Positions 8,495 through 18,655 of a stretch of 64,000 nucleotides of DNA are shown here, piece after piece. Below the pieces are notes generated by a model, which made no database searches, was not told the origin of the DNA, and saw only the letters and a program-made list of their open reading frames with translations. Both the position numbers and the translations under genes were made by a program. The stretch's first letter is position 1; the number at the start of each line of letters is the position of its first letter. The DNA is from Sporanaerobium hydrogeniformans (GTDB lineage: Bacteria; Bacillota; Clostridia; Lachnospirales; Cellulosilyticaceae): positions 62,001-126,000 of the forward strand of contig NZ_PEDL01000007.1 of NCBI RefSeq assembly GCF_002735925.1. The letters are read 5' to 3'.

Positions 8495-9964
8495 TTACTC
8501 AAATATTCTATCGCCTTGACTCTCTAACTTTACTATACATTCATCTATATATTTTAACTTCCCTAACATTTCTTTAGATAAGCCTTCTGCTTCTTCATGC
8601 AATTTTTGCGCTGCTTGTGAATTGCCGTCTTTAATAGCTGTTATAACCTTATCCCCTAAGTCATGAAACGCTTTATGTACACTGCCTATTTCCTTCCACT
8701 CCTTACTAATCATAGGGTGTTCAATAGCAAGTACTTGATAAAAATGACCAAACTCACATTTGTTTGAATTGGTTTGGAGTGGTACAACCTCCATGCTCTC
8801 CACCATGCCTTTAAGCTTACTTAGCCACTTCATATGCGCTAAAGAAGCCTTTTGAAGTACTGTACGGACTTCTTCATTGGTTACGGCATGCTTGCCACTT
8901 TTTAAGCCTGCATATAAGTGAGTTGCTTCACTCGATAAACGTTCATCTATAGTTGCTATACTCTTCGCATAGTTTACACTCTCTGTTGCTGCTTTATGAA
9001 TGCTTTGAGTCATGTTACTTAATTTTTCAGCATCCGAACTAGAAGTTTCCATGGCTCTATTAATTTCCCCAGCCGCAGCCTTGATTCCCTTCATAGAACC
9101 ATCTACCTTATTAATACTACCAATCATACCTTGTAGCATTTCAATCGTACTTCCTACTGTTCCTGAAACCACATCTATTTTTTCACTCATTTGCTGAGTA
9201 GAACCTAGTGCACGGTCTACACTTTCTTGTCCTTCTCTTGCTGCTAAATAAATGCTCTCTACAAAGGACTTCATACCATCTAGATTTTTCCGTGTATCAT
9301 CTGCTAGTTTCCTCACTTCTTCTGCTACCACTGAGAAACCTTTTCCTTGTTCACCAGCTCTAGCTGCTTCTATTGCTGCATTTAAAGCAAGTAAATTCGT
9401 TTGGTTAGCTATATTTTGTACACTTTCTACTACTTTACCTACTTCTACAGCAATTTCAACTAATTGCTGTACTTTACTACTCATCTTTTGAGTATCTTCG
9501 ATAACATTTTCTCTTAATAAACCTACTTCATTGAGTAGGGTTTTACTCTCATTATTTTTTTGAGCAATGGTACTGGATTCATTATTAAGACGGTCTAAAG
9601 TCTTTGCCGTTGTTTCTATTGTATCCGTTACTTCATTCATTGTAGCTGTTGTTTCTTCTACAATAGATAAATTGGACTCACTTAAGTTTGCCATTTCTTT
9701 TGCAAATTCCATTAATTCTGTTGAAATATGACTCATCTCTACATCAAAATTACTTGTTGAAGTGGCAATCTCAAGTATAGCTTTAGCCGCAATAGACATC
9801 CTTTTTTCATTGCTTAATAATTTCTCAAAATGTGCAATAACTTCACTATGAATAGGATGACTGCTCTTCGGGCAAGTTAATTCTTTTCCCTTCATTGTCT
9901 CCTCTACATAGTTCAATATACACTTCATTTCCTCGCATGCGGACTTTTTCTTAATGCCAAACAT
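8495..9964 (-). CDS. Soluble methyl-accepting chemotaxis protein with C-terminal CZB zinc-binding domain
   Basis: The 489-residue protein has no membrane segment. A coiled-coil signalling domain includes the conserved tip [20 protein letters not shown] followed by [12 protein letters not shown]. After about residue 365 comes a chemoreceptor zinc-binding domain with [15 protein letters not shown] and HKAFHDLGD, giving the His/Cys/His/His pattern expected for zinc. CZB receptors are known to sense zinc or oxidants such as hypochlorite through the cysteine. It should act in the cytoplasm, docking to CheA/CheW arrays. An N-terminal pair of cysteines (SACEEMKC) is additional. AAGGGG precedes the ATG. 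Its gene lies directly upstream of a peroxiredoxin gene, which fits a redox theme. Confidence 0.93.
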   Translation of the reverse strand: MFGIKKKSACEEMKCILNYVEETMKGKELTCPKSSHPIHSEVIAHFEKLLSNEKRMSIAAKAILEIATSTSNFDVEMSHISTELMEFAKEMANLSESNLSIVEETTATMNEVTDTIETTAKTLDRLNNESSTIAQKNNESKTLLNEVGLLRENVIEDTQKMSSKVQQLVEIAVEVGKVVESVQNIANQTNLLALNAAIEAARAGEQGKGFSVVAEEVRKLADDTRKNLDGMKSFVESIYLAAREGQESVDRALGSTQQMSEKIDVVSGTVGSTIEMLQGMIGSINKVDGSMKGIKAAAGEINRAMETSSSDAEKLSNMTQSIHKAATESVNYAKSIATIDERLSSEATHLYAGLKSGKHAVTNEEVRTVLQKASLAHMKWLSKLKGMVESMEVVPLQTNSNKCEFGHFYQVLAIEHPMISKEWKEIGSVHKAFHDLGDKVITAIKDGNSQAAQKLHEEAEGLSKEMLGKLKYIDECIVKLESQGDRIFE

Positions 9965-10096
9965 TGAGTATCCCCTTTCATGTCTTACGATAGTAGATAT
10001 TATAACAAAAATTTTTATTATAATTTATTTTTGCACATATAATTATACTTTATTAAGTCTAGAGTGTCTATATAGGAAGTTACTAACTTTTACTAA

Positions 10097-11233
10097 TCAA
10101 AAATTTTTCTCAATAACACTCGTGTATATTCTACTACAAATAAGAGCTGTTAATGGTGAAACAATAACTAACCCTATACATCCTACAAAGGTATGTACAA
10201 TTTCTGCAGCTATGGATTGTGAAGTTAAAATATGAAGTAGGGGTGTTCCTTGTGCCATATATACCATCATAATACCAATGAAGCTTCCCATATAAGCAAG
10301 AAGTAAAGTGGTTGCTTGAGACCCTACTACTGATTTGCCAATATTTAAACCTGATAGCAGTATCTCCTTAGACGAAATATGAGGTTTTTTATCCACAATT
10401 TCATCAATTGCAGCTGAAATATCAATAGCTAAATCTACTATAGCTCCTGAGCAAGATAAATAAATAGCTGCTTGATAAATCATAGTAAGATTTAGACCCG
10501 AGTACCCTGCATAGAGAATAGACTCTGACCAAGGCATAACGGCACCATGAATTTGAAACCAGTTTCCAAAGATAATCGCCATAAAACAGGTCATAAATGA
10601 GGCACAGGTAGCTCCCAGTATGGCACAATAAGCCTTTTTGGTAAAACCTGCAACAAGTATAAGTGTTACCATTGCCATGGTTACACCAATCAATAAACTA
10701 ATAAGCATAGGATGATATCCTTTAAGAAGCATAGGAATTAATAATTTCCATATACATAATAAGCTAAAAATAAAAGACATAATGGTTCTTACACCTATGG
10801 AACCTGAGAACACAATAAGGGCCACTGCAAACACTAACGCAAGTACAATTTCTTTATCAATACGGTAGTAATCTATCATATTGGCAAAGAGAATTTCTTC
10901 AGCTTCACCTTTCTCTAAAAGGACAAATGCTTTATCTCCTACACGAAAAAGCTTATCAAATTCTAATTTTCCTGTTAAAAGATTCGTTGCTTCTACCTCT
11001 ACACCTTTATATCTACCTTGCATAATCCTAATTTGGCAGGTTTGAGCACCTTGTTTAATAAGCCCTGTCTCATAAATAGTACTCTCATTCGTACTTAATA
11101 CTTCTGCTTTAACTGCTTCTGCATTGAAATACATTTGTTTTTCGAAACCCGTAGGAACAAGCATTAAAGCAACAATTAAAGTTAAGCAAACTAGCGAAAA
11201 TACTCTATTCTTATCCATTAAAATTTTTTTCAT
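10097..11233 (-). CDS. YibE/F family multi-pass membrane protein
   Basis: The 378-residue protein has one N-terminal membrane helix (residues about 14-30), an extracytoplasmic beta-rich domain of about 90 residues (Q-C-Q-I-R...EVEATNLLTG), then about seven membrane helices. Architecture and motifs such as CSGAIVDLAIDISAAI and GLNIGKSVVGSQATTLLLAY fit the YibE/F-like family, whose biochemical role is not established. AGGAG stands about 16 bases upstream, rather far, so an internal ATG at codon 7 is possible. It is separated from the upstream phosphatase gene by a terminator and so probably has its own promoter. Confidence 0.85.
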   Translation of the reverse strand: MKKILMDKNRVFSLVCLTLIVALMLVPTGFEKQMYFNAEAVKAEVLSTNESTIYETGLIKQGAQTCQIRIMQGRYKGVEVEATNLLTGKLEFDKLFRVGDKAFVLLEKGEAEEILFANMIDYYRIDKEIVLALVFAVALIVFSGSIGVRTIMSFIFSLLCIWKLLIPMLLKGYHPMLISLLIGVTMAMVTLILVAGFTKKAYCAILGATCASFMTCFMAIIFGNWFQIHGAVMPWSESILYAGYSGLNLTMIYQAAIYLSCSGAIVDLAIDISAAIDEIVDKKPHISSKEILLSGLNIGKSVVGSQATTLLLAYMGSFIGIMMVYMAQGTPLLHILTSQSIAAEIVHTFVGCIGLVIVSPLTALICSRIYTSVIEKNF

Positions 11234-11280
11234 ATTAATTTCTAATTGCTCCTATCTTTTTTGATACAACTTTAATACAA

Positions 11281-11309
11281 CAAAAAGTGGAGTTAGGATC
11301 CACTTTTTG
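11281..11309 (-). terminator. Terminator of the alkaline phosphatase gene
   Basis: CAAAAAGTGGA and TCCACTTTTTG pair around a short loop, about 50 bp after the phosphatase stop; the flanking A/T runs make it usable in both directions. Confidence 0.75.
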
Positions 11310-11359
11310 CTACTATGTGTTTATTTTTATAGAAATACGTACTAAAGATCACGTAATAA

Positions 11360-12889
11360 CTAGTTAAGCTTACAAAGCTCTACCATCTTATTAAAGATAT
11401 CTGTATTGTCATAAGAACCATTAAAGATTTCTGCACCTGTACCCATTGTATATACTGGAACAGGTACACCTGTATGTGCATAAGAGGTCCAACCAATACC
11501 TGCTTTGTTATTAAGGATATGTGTAAGTGTTATACTAAGTGGTTCATAGCCACCATAAAGAATTTCTACTTCCACACCTGTACTACGTATTTCTTTAGCC
11601 TTCATTGTTTCTTCAAAAGCACTAACCAGTTTGTTGTACTCGTAATCAGTCAGAACTAGAGCTGAATTTTTTGCTACTTCTGCATCGTTAGGACTTATTA
11701 GGCCAAAGTTTTCTTGAATAAGTGGAAACACTTCTTCAATCGTCCCTTTTTTATTACCTACTGCTACTTCTTTTTTATAATCCTTTATAAGATTATCAAA
11801 TTCTACATAAGTCATTTTTTGATGTGAAAGAAGATTAAATGCTGTATCATAACCTGTTGTTGCTTGACCAATACTCATACCACCTGTTTCATGGTCACCT
11901 GTTACAACAATAAGTGTTTCCTCTGGATGTTTCTTAGCAAATTCCATTGCTACTTTTACCGCTTCATCTAAAGCAATAGTATCTTGAATATTCGCCATAG
12001 CATCATTAGCATGACCTGCCCAGTCAATCTTCCCACCTTCTACCATCATGAAAAAACCATCTTCATTGTCTAATACATCAATCCCTTTTTGCACAAAATC
12101 TTTAAGTCTTATAGATGTGTTTTGAGCATCTAAATCGTAGTACATTGCCTTAGAATCTTGTAATTCTGGACTGATTGCATACGTCTTTCCTGAATTGTTA
12201 TTAAGAGATAGAATGTCTTCTTTTGTATTAACAATGTTATAACCTTTTTCTTTGATAATTTCGTAGGCATCTTTTTGATCACCATTTGCACCTGTTGGTT
12301 GCACAAGACCACCACCTGCAAAGTAATCAAAATCACTCTCTGCTAATTGAAGTGCAATATCATACATGCTTTTGCGGCTAGCAACATGTGCATAGAAGGC
12401 TGCTGGTGTTGCATGATCAATGGATACTGATGAAACAATCCCTATCTTATACCCCTCTTCTTTAAGTTTCTCTGTGATACTCTCTGGTGCTGTTTTTTTA
12501 TCAATACCTAGGCCAATGACACCACTATGTGTTTTGATACCACTAGAAATAGCTGTAGCTGTTGATGCTGAATCTGGACAAAAGGAAGTAGAATCTTGTG
12601 TTGTAGCTGACCCTACTACTGGAAATTGTGTGATTGCTAATTTACTAAGTTCAATGTTACTACTTTTCATTGCACTCTGGTAAACTTGTGCTGCATTAAG
12701 TTGAACGTAGGACATGCCATCTCCAATGAATGTAAAGATATATTTAGGCTTTTTATAAGTTGCTTGATTCACACTTTGTGTTTGTACGATCTTTGTTTGG
12801 GCGTTTGTTACTGTGCTAAAAGCTGCAAGACCTGTTGAAGCAATGGCGATACATGCTATAGCTGTGAATAATTTTTTTACTTGTCTCAT
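11360..12889 (-). CDS. phoA: Alkaline phosphatase, secreted
   Basis: The 509-residue protein has a signal peptide (to about residue 30, TVTNA). Family motifs are FIGDGMSYVQ (metal-binding Asp), CPDSASTATAISSG (nucleophile Ser107), GGKIDWAGHAND, VTGDHETGGM and YAHTGVPVPVYTMG, all as in the PF00245 family. It releases phosphate from monoesters outside the membrane, using two zinc and one magnesium ion. GAGGGAGA precedes the ATG. The upstream region contains CTTAACATAAATATAACTTT (12980-12998, minus strand), weakly like a PhoP site, so phosphate control is possible but not shown. It is monocistronic, with a terminator behind it. Confidence 0.95.
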   Translation of the reverse strand: MRQVKKLFTAIACIAIASTGLAAFSTVTNAQTKIVQTQSVNQATYKKPKYIFTFIGDGMSYVQLNAAQVYQSAMKSSNIELSKLAITQFPVVGSATTQDSTSFCPDSASTATAISSGIKTHSGVIGLGIDKKTAPESITEKLKEEGYKIGIVSSVSIDHATPAAFYAHVASRKSMYDIALQLAESDFDYFAGGGLVQPTGANGDQKDAYEIIKEKGYNIVNTKEDILSLNNNSGKTYAISPELQDSKAMYYDLDAQNTSIRLKDFVQKGIDVLDNEDGFFMMVEGGKIDWAGHANDAMANIQDTIALDEAVKVAMEFAKKHPEETLIVVTGDHETGGMSIGQATTGYDTAFNLLSHQKMTYVEFDNLIKDYKKEVAVGNKKGTIEEVFPLIQENFGLISPNDAEVAKNSALVLTDYEYNKLVSAFEETMKAKEIRSTGVEVEILYGGYEPLSITLTHILNNKAGIGWTSYAHTGVPVPVYTMGTGAEIFNGSYDNTDIFNKMVELCKLN

Positions 12890-13094
12890 TTCTATTCTCC
12901 CTCATCTTTAAATTTTAAAATTTCATATCTTTATTTATTTGTATTTTATAATTCCAAGGTTAATTGTAGATTAGTCCAAAGTTATATTTATGTTAAGACT
13001 ATATTAATCCTCTTTTCTATATAATCTTATTTCTTTGTAAATAGAATTTACTTTTCAGCACATACTCATACCACAATGTACTCAAAAAAGATTA

Positions 13095-13143
13095 AAATAA
13101 AAAAGCTGTACAACTAGAAATTTCCATTAGTCGTACAGCTTTT
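13095..13143 (-). terminator. Terminator of the alpha-galactosidase operon
   Basis: AAAAGCTGTAC and GTACAGCTTTT pair across a 21-base loop, 13 bp after the GH36 stop codon; TTTTTTATTTT follows on the minus strand. Confidence 0.85.
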
Positions 13144-13156
13144 CTCATAACTAAAA

Positions 13157-15310
13157 TTAATTATTTTTTAGAATACAAGCGAAACCACTAAAATCTTGTA
13201 TAGGATCTATAATCAAAGTATTTTCAACGATGTGAACTGGACACTTTTCACCAAAGGCTTTTTCTATCTCCCAATTTCCACTTGGAAGCTTAATCTCTAT
13301 CTTTTGCTGCATTGCTTCTTTAAAGCCATGACAAACCAACAATCCCTTTTTTTGCTCTCTATCTAAACGTAATACAGCTTGTGTGCCTTCTGGATGACGG
13401 GTATTTCTTGATCTATTTCCATAAATAACTGTTTTACCATATTTGATAATCACTTTACAAGCTTCATAAAATGTCATAGCTTCTTTTATAATCTGCCACT
13501 GCTCTTCATTCAAAGCTTCTGTATTTCCTGAGAGGCAAAAACGTCCTAGGAAAGTAGAAGACAAACGATAATAGAAGGTTTGCTTAGTATATTCTGGATT
13601 AATAACTGCCCATATTTGACTTTGACGTGGCAAGATAAGGTTGTGTAAACTTGCAGCAATATAAGGGATCTCATCACATTCATGCGCATCTGAAAAAGAA
13701 CTCATGGCCGTTAGATCCATCATAGAGGGCTCAAGCCTATGACCACCTGAAGCACAATTTTCAATCACTAAATCTGGAATTTCTTCTCTCAGCATTCTAA
13801 AAAATCCTTTTACCGCTTGCATTTGCTCCCGCAATCCTTCTCCTAAGCTTTCCGCTCCATCACAGCCTATCCCTATAGAACCATTATAATCCACCTTTAG
13901 ATAAGCCATCTCATTTGCTTTAAGAAAATCTATCACTTTATTTTTTAAGTAGGCAATCGTTTCTGGATTTCTAAAGTCCCAAAAGCTCCTATCACCACCC
14001 GTTACAATGAGCTCATTATTTCTTTTAAGATGCATCTTATCATAAGCTTTTTCAAATACTTTTGCCCCTTTGGTCGTCACCTCAAATTCAAACCAAATGC
14101 CAAGCTTAAATCCTAACTCTTTAACTTCCCTAGAGGTAGCCAGAATACCTTGTGGGAATTTCTTTTTTGAGTATTCCCAATCGCCATTTCCTCCTTGCCC
14201 AAAGGAGTTCTCCAGTACATCTGTCCAGCCTGCATCTATGGTGATGTACTTAACAGCACTTCCTTGCATTCTTTTAGCTATAGCTAGCATTTTATCGTGA
14301 GTTGGATTTCCCCAAGTAGTACACCAATCATTAAACAAAATCGGTAAACTTTGTTCTGAAGCTGGCTGCTGATCTACATATTTATGATGCATTTCAGTTA
14401 GATTATAACATAAGTCATCTAGTGTTCCTTTTGCTGTGCTAATAAAAGCCTTAGGTGCTTTAAAGCGCTCCCCAGGCTTTATAGTCTTCCACCAACTTCC
14501 AAATTCACAGTCAGCTATTCCTCCCGAAAAAGAATAACAATCATTTTCTCTAGAAAGCTCCATCTGCCAAGAAGAGTTACTGGCTAACTGTGCCCCCCAA
14601 AAAGTTTGATTTTCTTTATCTTCTACTGCACCAAATGAGAAAAAACGTTTAACAGGGTGAGACCCTATACATCCATATCTTTCACTTTCAGGAAAAGCAC
14701 AAAGCCAAGAACGCTCTAAATTAAGGTCTTCTATATCATCTACGCAGTGTTTACCCTCTAAACTCCATCCTCCTCTGTATCTATGTAGGGCTAGCGCATT
14801 AGGCGCATCTGCTGTGTGATAGGGGCTTATATTATCTAAAGAAAAACTTGTTAGCATATCTAACGTTACACTTCTAGTGCTATGATTCAAAAATTCAGTC
14901 TCAACTTCAAAACCCTTTTCATTTTCATAGTGAGATAAGGTATGAATAACCTCATATCCTTCCTCTGCCTTAAGATGAGTGATAACCTGTGATTTTCCAT
15001 TTTCCTCTATAAGCTGCTGCGAATAAAACTTTAGAAACTTTGTAGATTGCCCATGCTTTAAGGTATTGCCTGCCCCATTACCTTGATTGTGGTGACGAAG
15101 TGCTAAGTGACATAAACTTCCTACCTCCCAAGCCCTTGCATCCATCCCTGTTTTGACAAGTTCAGGTATTTGAAGCCACTGTCTTCTTTGCTCATAACAT
15201 GACTCTTTCGCATCAGGCAATAAAACCATCGCTATTTGATCGGTTTCCTCATCTAATAAATATTGAACTGTTATTCCATTAAACCAATAACTTTTAGTAG
15301 TTATATTCAT
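13157..15310 (-). CDS. Alpha-galactosidase, glycoside hydrolase family 36
   Basis: The 717-residue protein has the size and order of GH36: an N-terminal beta-sandwich (about 1-300), a TIM barrel (about 320-640) and a C-terminal beta domain. Key motifs are ITIDAGWTD (residues 356-364), the nucleophile Asp474 in YLKVDYNG, ENCASGGHR (517-525), and the acid/base Asp541 in SSFSDAHECDE. It has no signal peptide, so it acts on imported galactosides in the cytoplasm. It is the last gene behind a YesMN two-component system and carbohydrate ABC genes, which supports uptake and cleavage of raffinose-type or melibiose-type sugars. Alpha-N-acetylgalactosaminidase activity cannot be excluded. AAGGAG precedes the ATG. 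Confidence 0.92.
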   Translation of the reverse strand: MNITTKSYWFNGITVQYLLDEETDQIAMVLLPDAKESCYEQRRQWLQIPELVKTGMDARAWEVGSLCHLALRHHNQGNGAGNTLKHGQSTKFLKFYSQQLIEENGKSQVITHLKAEEGYEVIHTLSHYENEKGFEVETEFLNHSTRSVTLDMLTSFSLDNISPYHTADAPNALALHRYRGGWSLEGKHCVDDIEDLNLERSWLCAFPESERYGCIGSHPVKRFFSFGAVEDKENQTFWGAQLASNSSWQMELSRENDCYSFSGGIADCEFGSWWKTIKPGERFKAPKAFISTAKGTLDDLCYNLTEMHHKYVDQQPASEQSLPILFNDWCTTWGNPTHDKMLAIAKRMQGSAVKYITIDAGWTDVLENSFGQGGNGDWEYSKKKFPQGILATSREVKELGFKLGIWFEFEVTTKGAKVFEKAYDKMHLKRNNELIVTGGDRSFWDFRNPETIAYLKNKVIDFLKANEMAYLKVDYNGSIGIGCDGAESLGEGLREQMQAVKGFFRMLREEIPDLVIENCASGGHRLEPSMMDLTAMSSFSDAHECDEIPYIAASLHNLILPRQSQIWAVINPEYTKQTFYYRLSSTFLGRFCLSGNTEALNEEQWQIIKEAMTFYEACKVIIKYGKTVIYGNRSRNTRHPEGTQAVLRLDREQKKGLLVCHGFKEAMQQKIEIKLPSGNWEIEKAFGEKCPVHIVENTLIIDPIQDFSGFACILKNN

Positions 15311-15361
15311 CGTTTTAAGCTCCTTATCTATACTTTTCTACATACATGTATAGGTTTGCTA

Positions 15362-16189
15362 TTATTTTAAGACGGCTCCTGCTGTCAGTGAATTTTCTAT
15401 TTGTTTGTTTCCAAAACAATAGACAATAACAGTTGGAATACTGGTCATAATCATAGCTGCCCCTATTAATCCCCAGTGGGAAACACCAATACTGGTAAAA
15501 AAGCTTAGTAGTCCAACGGGTAATGGGCGTAAGTTTTCTTTTCCTGCAAGGATAAAAGCTAAAAAGAATTCATTCCATGTGTTCATAAAGATAAGGACAA
15601 ACTGAGTGGCTAAAGCGGGTTTAACTATAGGTAATATAATTTGGAAAAAACATTGATACACGTTACATCCATCAATGCTGGCTGCCTCCTCTAGTTCTTT
15701 GGGTAGCCCTCTAAAAAAAGCATTTAGCATCAGTACACAAGAAGAGAGTGCAAAAGAAGCATAAGGAAGGATAAGAGACATCCTGGACCCCTTTAGTCCA
15801 AAAGTATTTACTATCATATATAAGGGGATAACCACTACTTGTGCAGGGATAATAAGCCCCATGGTTAAATAGACAATGGCATAGTCTGCAAATCGCCATT
15901 CCATCCGACTTACGCAATATGCCAGCATACTACCTAAAAAAATGGTAATAAGTGCAGTGCTCAAGGTATAGATAAAACTATTATTGAGATATTTTAAAAA
16001 ATCAAAGGTCTTAAGTGCTTCCCCATAGTTGGTAAAAACCCATTCCTGTGGCAGTCCAAAAGGATTATTATAGACTTCACTTTTAGATTTAAAGGATAAG
16101 TTAAGCATCCAAAATAATGGGAATAAAAAGCTACAACCAAGTATAAATAAAATTATCTTTATCAGATAATCTCCTATTTTATGTCTCAT
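15362..16189 (-). CDS. Carbohydrate ABC transporter permease (MalG/LacG type)
   Basis: The 275-residue membrane protein has six predicted helices and the cytoplasmic EAA loop (LEEAASIDGCNVYQCFFQIILPIVKPAL) that contacts the ATPase. It ends AGAVLK, typical of this family. AAGGGGG stands 8 bases before the ATG. It pairs with the MalF-type permease 22 bp upstream and with the solute-binding lipoprotein. No dedicated ATPase lies in the cluster, so a shared MsmK/MalK-type ATPase elsewhere is expected. Confidence 0.95.
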   Translation of the reverse strand: MRHKIGDYLIKIILFILGCSFLFPLFWMLNLSFKSKSEVYNNPFGLPQEWVFTNYGEALKTFDFLKYLNNSFIYTLSTALITIFLGSMLAYCVSRMEWRFADYAIVYLTMGLIIPAQVVVIPLYMIVNTFGLKGSRMSLILPYASFALSSCVLMLNAFFRGLPKELEEAASIDGCNVYQCFFQIILPIVKPALATQFVLIFMNTWNEFFLAFILAGKENLRPLPVGLLSFFTSIGVSHWGLIGAAMIMTSIPTVIVYCFGNKQIENSLTAGAVLK

Positions 16190-16211
16190 ATTATCAACCC
16201 CCTTATATAAG

Positions 16212-17120
16212 TTAAAATTCTATTCTTTCTTTAGCAGTAAACTTATTGATAAGAACAGTAACAAATAAGCATTCTATAATAAATAAAACAGCAATAGCAC
16301 TTCCTACTCCAAATTCTGAGGTCGAAAAAGCAGTATAATACATTTGATAAATAACTGTTCTTGAACTATCCCCAGGTCCACCAGAAGTCATTACACGTAC
16401 ATGAGCAAATAAGCTCATTGAACCTAATACAGATAAAATTAAAACGTATTTAATCACATCTGTTAGTAATGGAATAGTTATAAAAAAACTTGCCTTAAAA
16501 AAATTGGCTCCATCAATCATAGCAGCCTCATAATATTGTTTGGGAATCGATTTAATTCCCGTATAAAACAATAAGGCATTAAGCCCTATATACTGCCATA
16601 AAAATGCAATCGTAATACAAATGACCACTGTACTTTTATCGGTTAACCATTGATGTGCCCACCCTTCAAGACCTATAGATCTCAAAAAGCTATTAATAAG
16701 TCCCCATTGAGGTTCATACATTGCAACCCACATTTGAGAAATAACGGTTACAGATAAAACTGCTGGAAATACAGAAGAAAATTTAAAGAAATTTCTTGTC
16801 TTAGGTGTTTGAACATCTATCGCAAGGGCCAATAACAGGGATAAAGGAAGTGCAACTAATAATGAAATCAGTACGATAATAAGTGTATTCCCATTAGCCC
16901 TCCAAAAAGATGCTGAACGTAGTACTTTAATATAATTATCAAAGCCTACCCATCCTGAACTGTTAAATCCATCATGCTTTTGAAAACTGATGAGGATCTG
17001 AGGTAATATAGGGTAAACAGTAAATATCGTAAATAAAAGTAGACCTGGAAATGCAAAAATAAAGATTGAAAGCTTGTTTCTATAATGTTTTTCCATAGTG
17101 TAACACCAACTTTCTGTCAT
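16212..17120 (-). CDS. Carbohydrate ABC transporter permease (MalF/UgpA type)
   Basis: The protein of up to 302 residues has six helices and the EAA loop (YYEAAMIDGANFFKASFFITIPLL). It forms the membrane channel with the MalG-type partner. The start is uncertain: the ATG at 17120 and one at 17096 (eight codons later) both lack a strong ribosome binding site; the later one gives the shorter N-terminus usual for the family. A long hairpin separates it from the upstream binding-protein gene, which may lower its expression relative to that gene. Confidence 0.93.
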   Translation of the reverse strand: MTESWCYTMEKHYRNKLSIFIFAFPGLLLFTIFTVYPILPQILISFQKHDGFNSSGWVGFDNYIKVLRSASFWRANGNTLIIVLISLLVALPLSLLLALAIDVQTPKTRNFFKFSSVFPAVLSVTVISQMWVAMYEPQWGLINSFLRSIGLEGWAHQWLTDKSTVVICITIAFLWQYIGLNALLFYTGIKSIPKQYYEAAMIDGANFFKASFFITIPLLTDVIKYVLILSVLGSMSLFAHVRVMTSGGPGDSSRTVIYQMYYTAFSTSEFGVGSAIAVLFIIECLFVTVLINKFTAKERIEF

Positions 17121-17146
17121 ATTAAATGATCAACAGTATAAATCAG

Positions 17147-17189
17147 ATATCCCCATATAAGGTGAGTATTTACACTTATACAGGGATAT
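17147..17189 (-). other. Intercistronic hairpin behind the binding-protein gene
   Basis: ATATCCC-CATATAAG and TTATAC-AGGGATAT pair with two internal mismatches. It has no T-run, so it is more likely an mRNA-stabilising or attenuating structure, as known after binding-protein genes of ABC operons, than a full terminator. Confidence 0.5.
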
Positions 17190-17208
17190 TGAAAATGCAA
17201 AATACTAT

Positions 17209-18558
17209 TTATTTTTTAAACCATGTGTTTTCTTGCCAAATACTGTTGAAATCCTCTACATATTGCTCTGCTGTATAAGCACCTGTTAATAAATTACCAC
17301 CTATTGTTCCAAACTCCGTACCTGTTTTAGCATCCATAGCATTTAAGAATATAGTTGGAATTTTAAGCTTAGTATTCTCGTATAGTCTAATATTTTCTTT
17401 CATAAGTTCACTTTGCTCTCCAACTTTTACATTGGTTTGTAAATTAAGCTTTGAACCTTGTTCTGCATAGAATAATGCTTCTTGAGATACACAATATTCA
17501 GCAAGCTTAACAGCCATTTCTACATTTTTACTGTTTGAATTAACAGCATAACCATTTAAGGGTGAACCCCAGAATTGTGTAACATCTTCAGTTGCATATT
17601 GCGTATTAGATGTAGGCCACATAAACATCCCAATATTTGGATCAGCTGATAAGTTAGCTGTTTCCCAAGAAAATCCACCAAACATAGCTGTTTTCTTAGA
17701 GGTAAATAATTCTAATGATGGGCCATAGTCAAGATTGGCTACTCCCTCTGGGAAAACACCTTCTTTTGCCATTGTTTCAATCTTTTTAACTGCCTTTAAT
17801 ACCACTGGATTGGTAAAGTCTGTTTTGTTTTGTAATAAGTCTAAGGCTACTTGAGGATCTTCACTTTGAATCATTGTTTGAACCATATAAAGTTGTGGTG
17901 CCCATCCACCTTTACCCATAATAGACATTGGTACAATGCCTTTTTCTTTTAATGTTTTACAAGCTGCCATAAATTCATCAAAGGTTTTTGGAATAGCAAC
18001 ACCGTTTTGTTCAAAAATATCTTTGTGATAGAAAATTCTTGGAGTAAAATAAGTATCTGCACCTGCTGATAAGGCATATATCTTACCATCTGAAAACTTT
18101 AGTGCCTCAGGAATTGCAAAGTTTTTAATAAAGCTATCATCTGTAATATACTGAGTATAGTCAAGCTGATTTCCAGCACTAATAACTGCTGTTGCAAAAC
18201 CTGCTTCACTGTACCATACATCTGGCAAGTCTCCTGAAGCATTATATGTTTTTAGTTTATTGGAGTAATCCTCTCCGCCACCACCTGGCTCAAATTCTAT
18301 CTCTACATTCGGAAGTTCTGCTGCGAGATTTTTCTTAATGTAATTTTCTAGTATTTTAATTTGATTTTCATCTGTACTAAGGGACATCAATCTTAATTTT
18401 ACTTTTTCTTCTGAAGCAGGCTTAGGTGTTTCTGTCTTACTTGTTTCAGTAGGAGCTGCCTGTTTAGTATTTGTTTCAGCTTTTTGTCCACCACAGCCTA
18501 TCATACTCATTGCGAGTGCTACTGTAAAAAACATACTTAATTGCTTTTTCATTTTCAT
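17209..18558 (-). CDS. Sugar-binding lipoprotein of an ABC transporter (solute-binding family 1)
   Basis: The 449-residue protein has a lipoprotein signal with lipobox SMIGC (cysteine 22), a charged Thr/Glu/Lys linker, and a family 1 binding fold (LRLMSLSTDENQ; YSNKLKTYNASGDLPDVWYSEAG; FDEFMAACKTLKEKGIVPM; FGGFSWETAN). It captures oligosaccharides outside the membrane and hands them to the two downstream permeases. AGGGGG stands 7 bases before the ATG. With GH36 in the same operon, an alpha-galactoside is the likely ligand, by context only. Confidence 0.95.
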   Translation of the reverse strand: MKMKKQLSMFFTVALAMSMIGCGGQKAETNTKQAAPTETSKTETPKPASEEKVKLRLMSLSTDENQIKILENYIKKNLAAELPNVEIEFEPGGGGEDYSNKLKTYNASGDLPDVWYSEAGFATAVISAGNQLDYTQYITDDSFIKNFAIPEALKFSDGKIYALSAGADTYFTPRIFYHKDIFEQNGVAIPKTFDEFMAACKTLKEKGIVPMSIMGKGGWAPQLYMVQTMIQSEDPQVALDLLQNKTDFTNPVVLKAVKKIETMAKEGVFPEGVANLDYGPSLELFTSKKTAMFGGFSWETANLSADPNIGMFMWPTSNTQYATEDVTQFWGSPLNGYAVNSNSKNVEMAVKLAEYCVSQEALFYAEQGSKLNLQTNVKVGEQSELMKENIRLYENTKLKIPTIFLNAMDAKTGTEFGTIGGNLLTGAYTAEQYVEDFNSIWQENTWFKK

Positions 18559-18599
18559 TATAATACCCCCTAATTTTTCTTAATTCATTACTCGTCTTA

Positions 18600-18605
18600 A
18601 TTATA
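18600..18605 (-). promoter_or_regulatory. Probable -10 element in front of the sugar-binding lipoprotein gene
   Basis: A perfect TATAAT lies about 42 bp upstream of the lipoprotein ATG, in the 97-bp gap after the response-regulator gene, with no recognisable -35 at the right distance. Such a pattern is usual for activator-dependent promoters and would fit activation by the adjacent YesN-type regulator; this is inference. Confidence 0.45.
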
Positions 18606-18655
18606 GGATAATTTAGAATTTATAGAAGATAATTTTGTTGGTATCATAAGTAAAA

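Noticed and set aside
12980-12998. PhoP box upstream of the alkaline phosphatase
   Set aside because: Only a weak resemblance to TTAACA-type repeats; mentioned in the gene entry but not called as a site.
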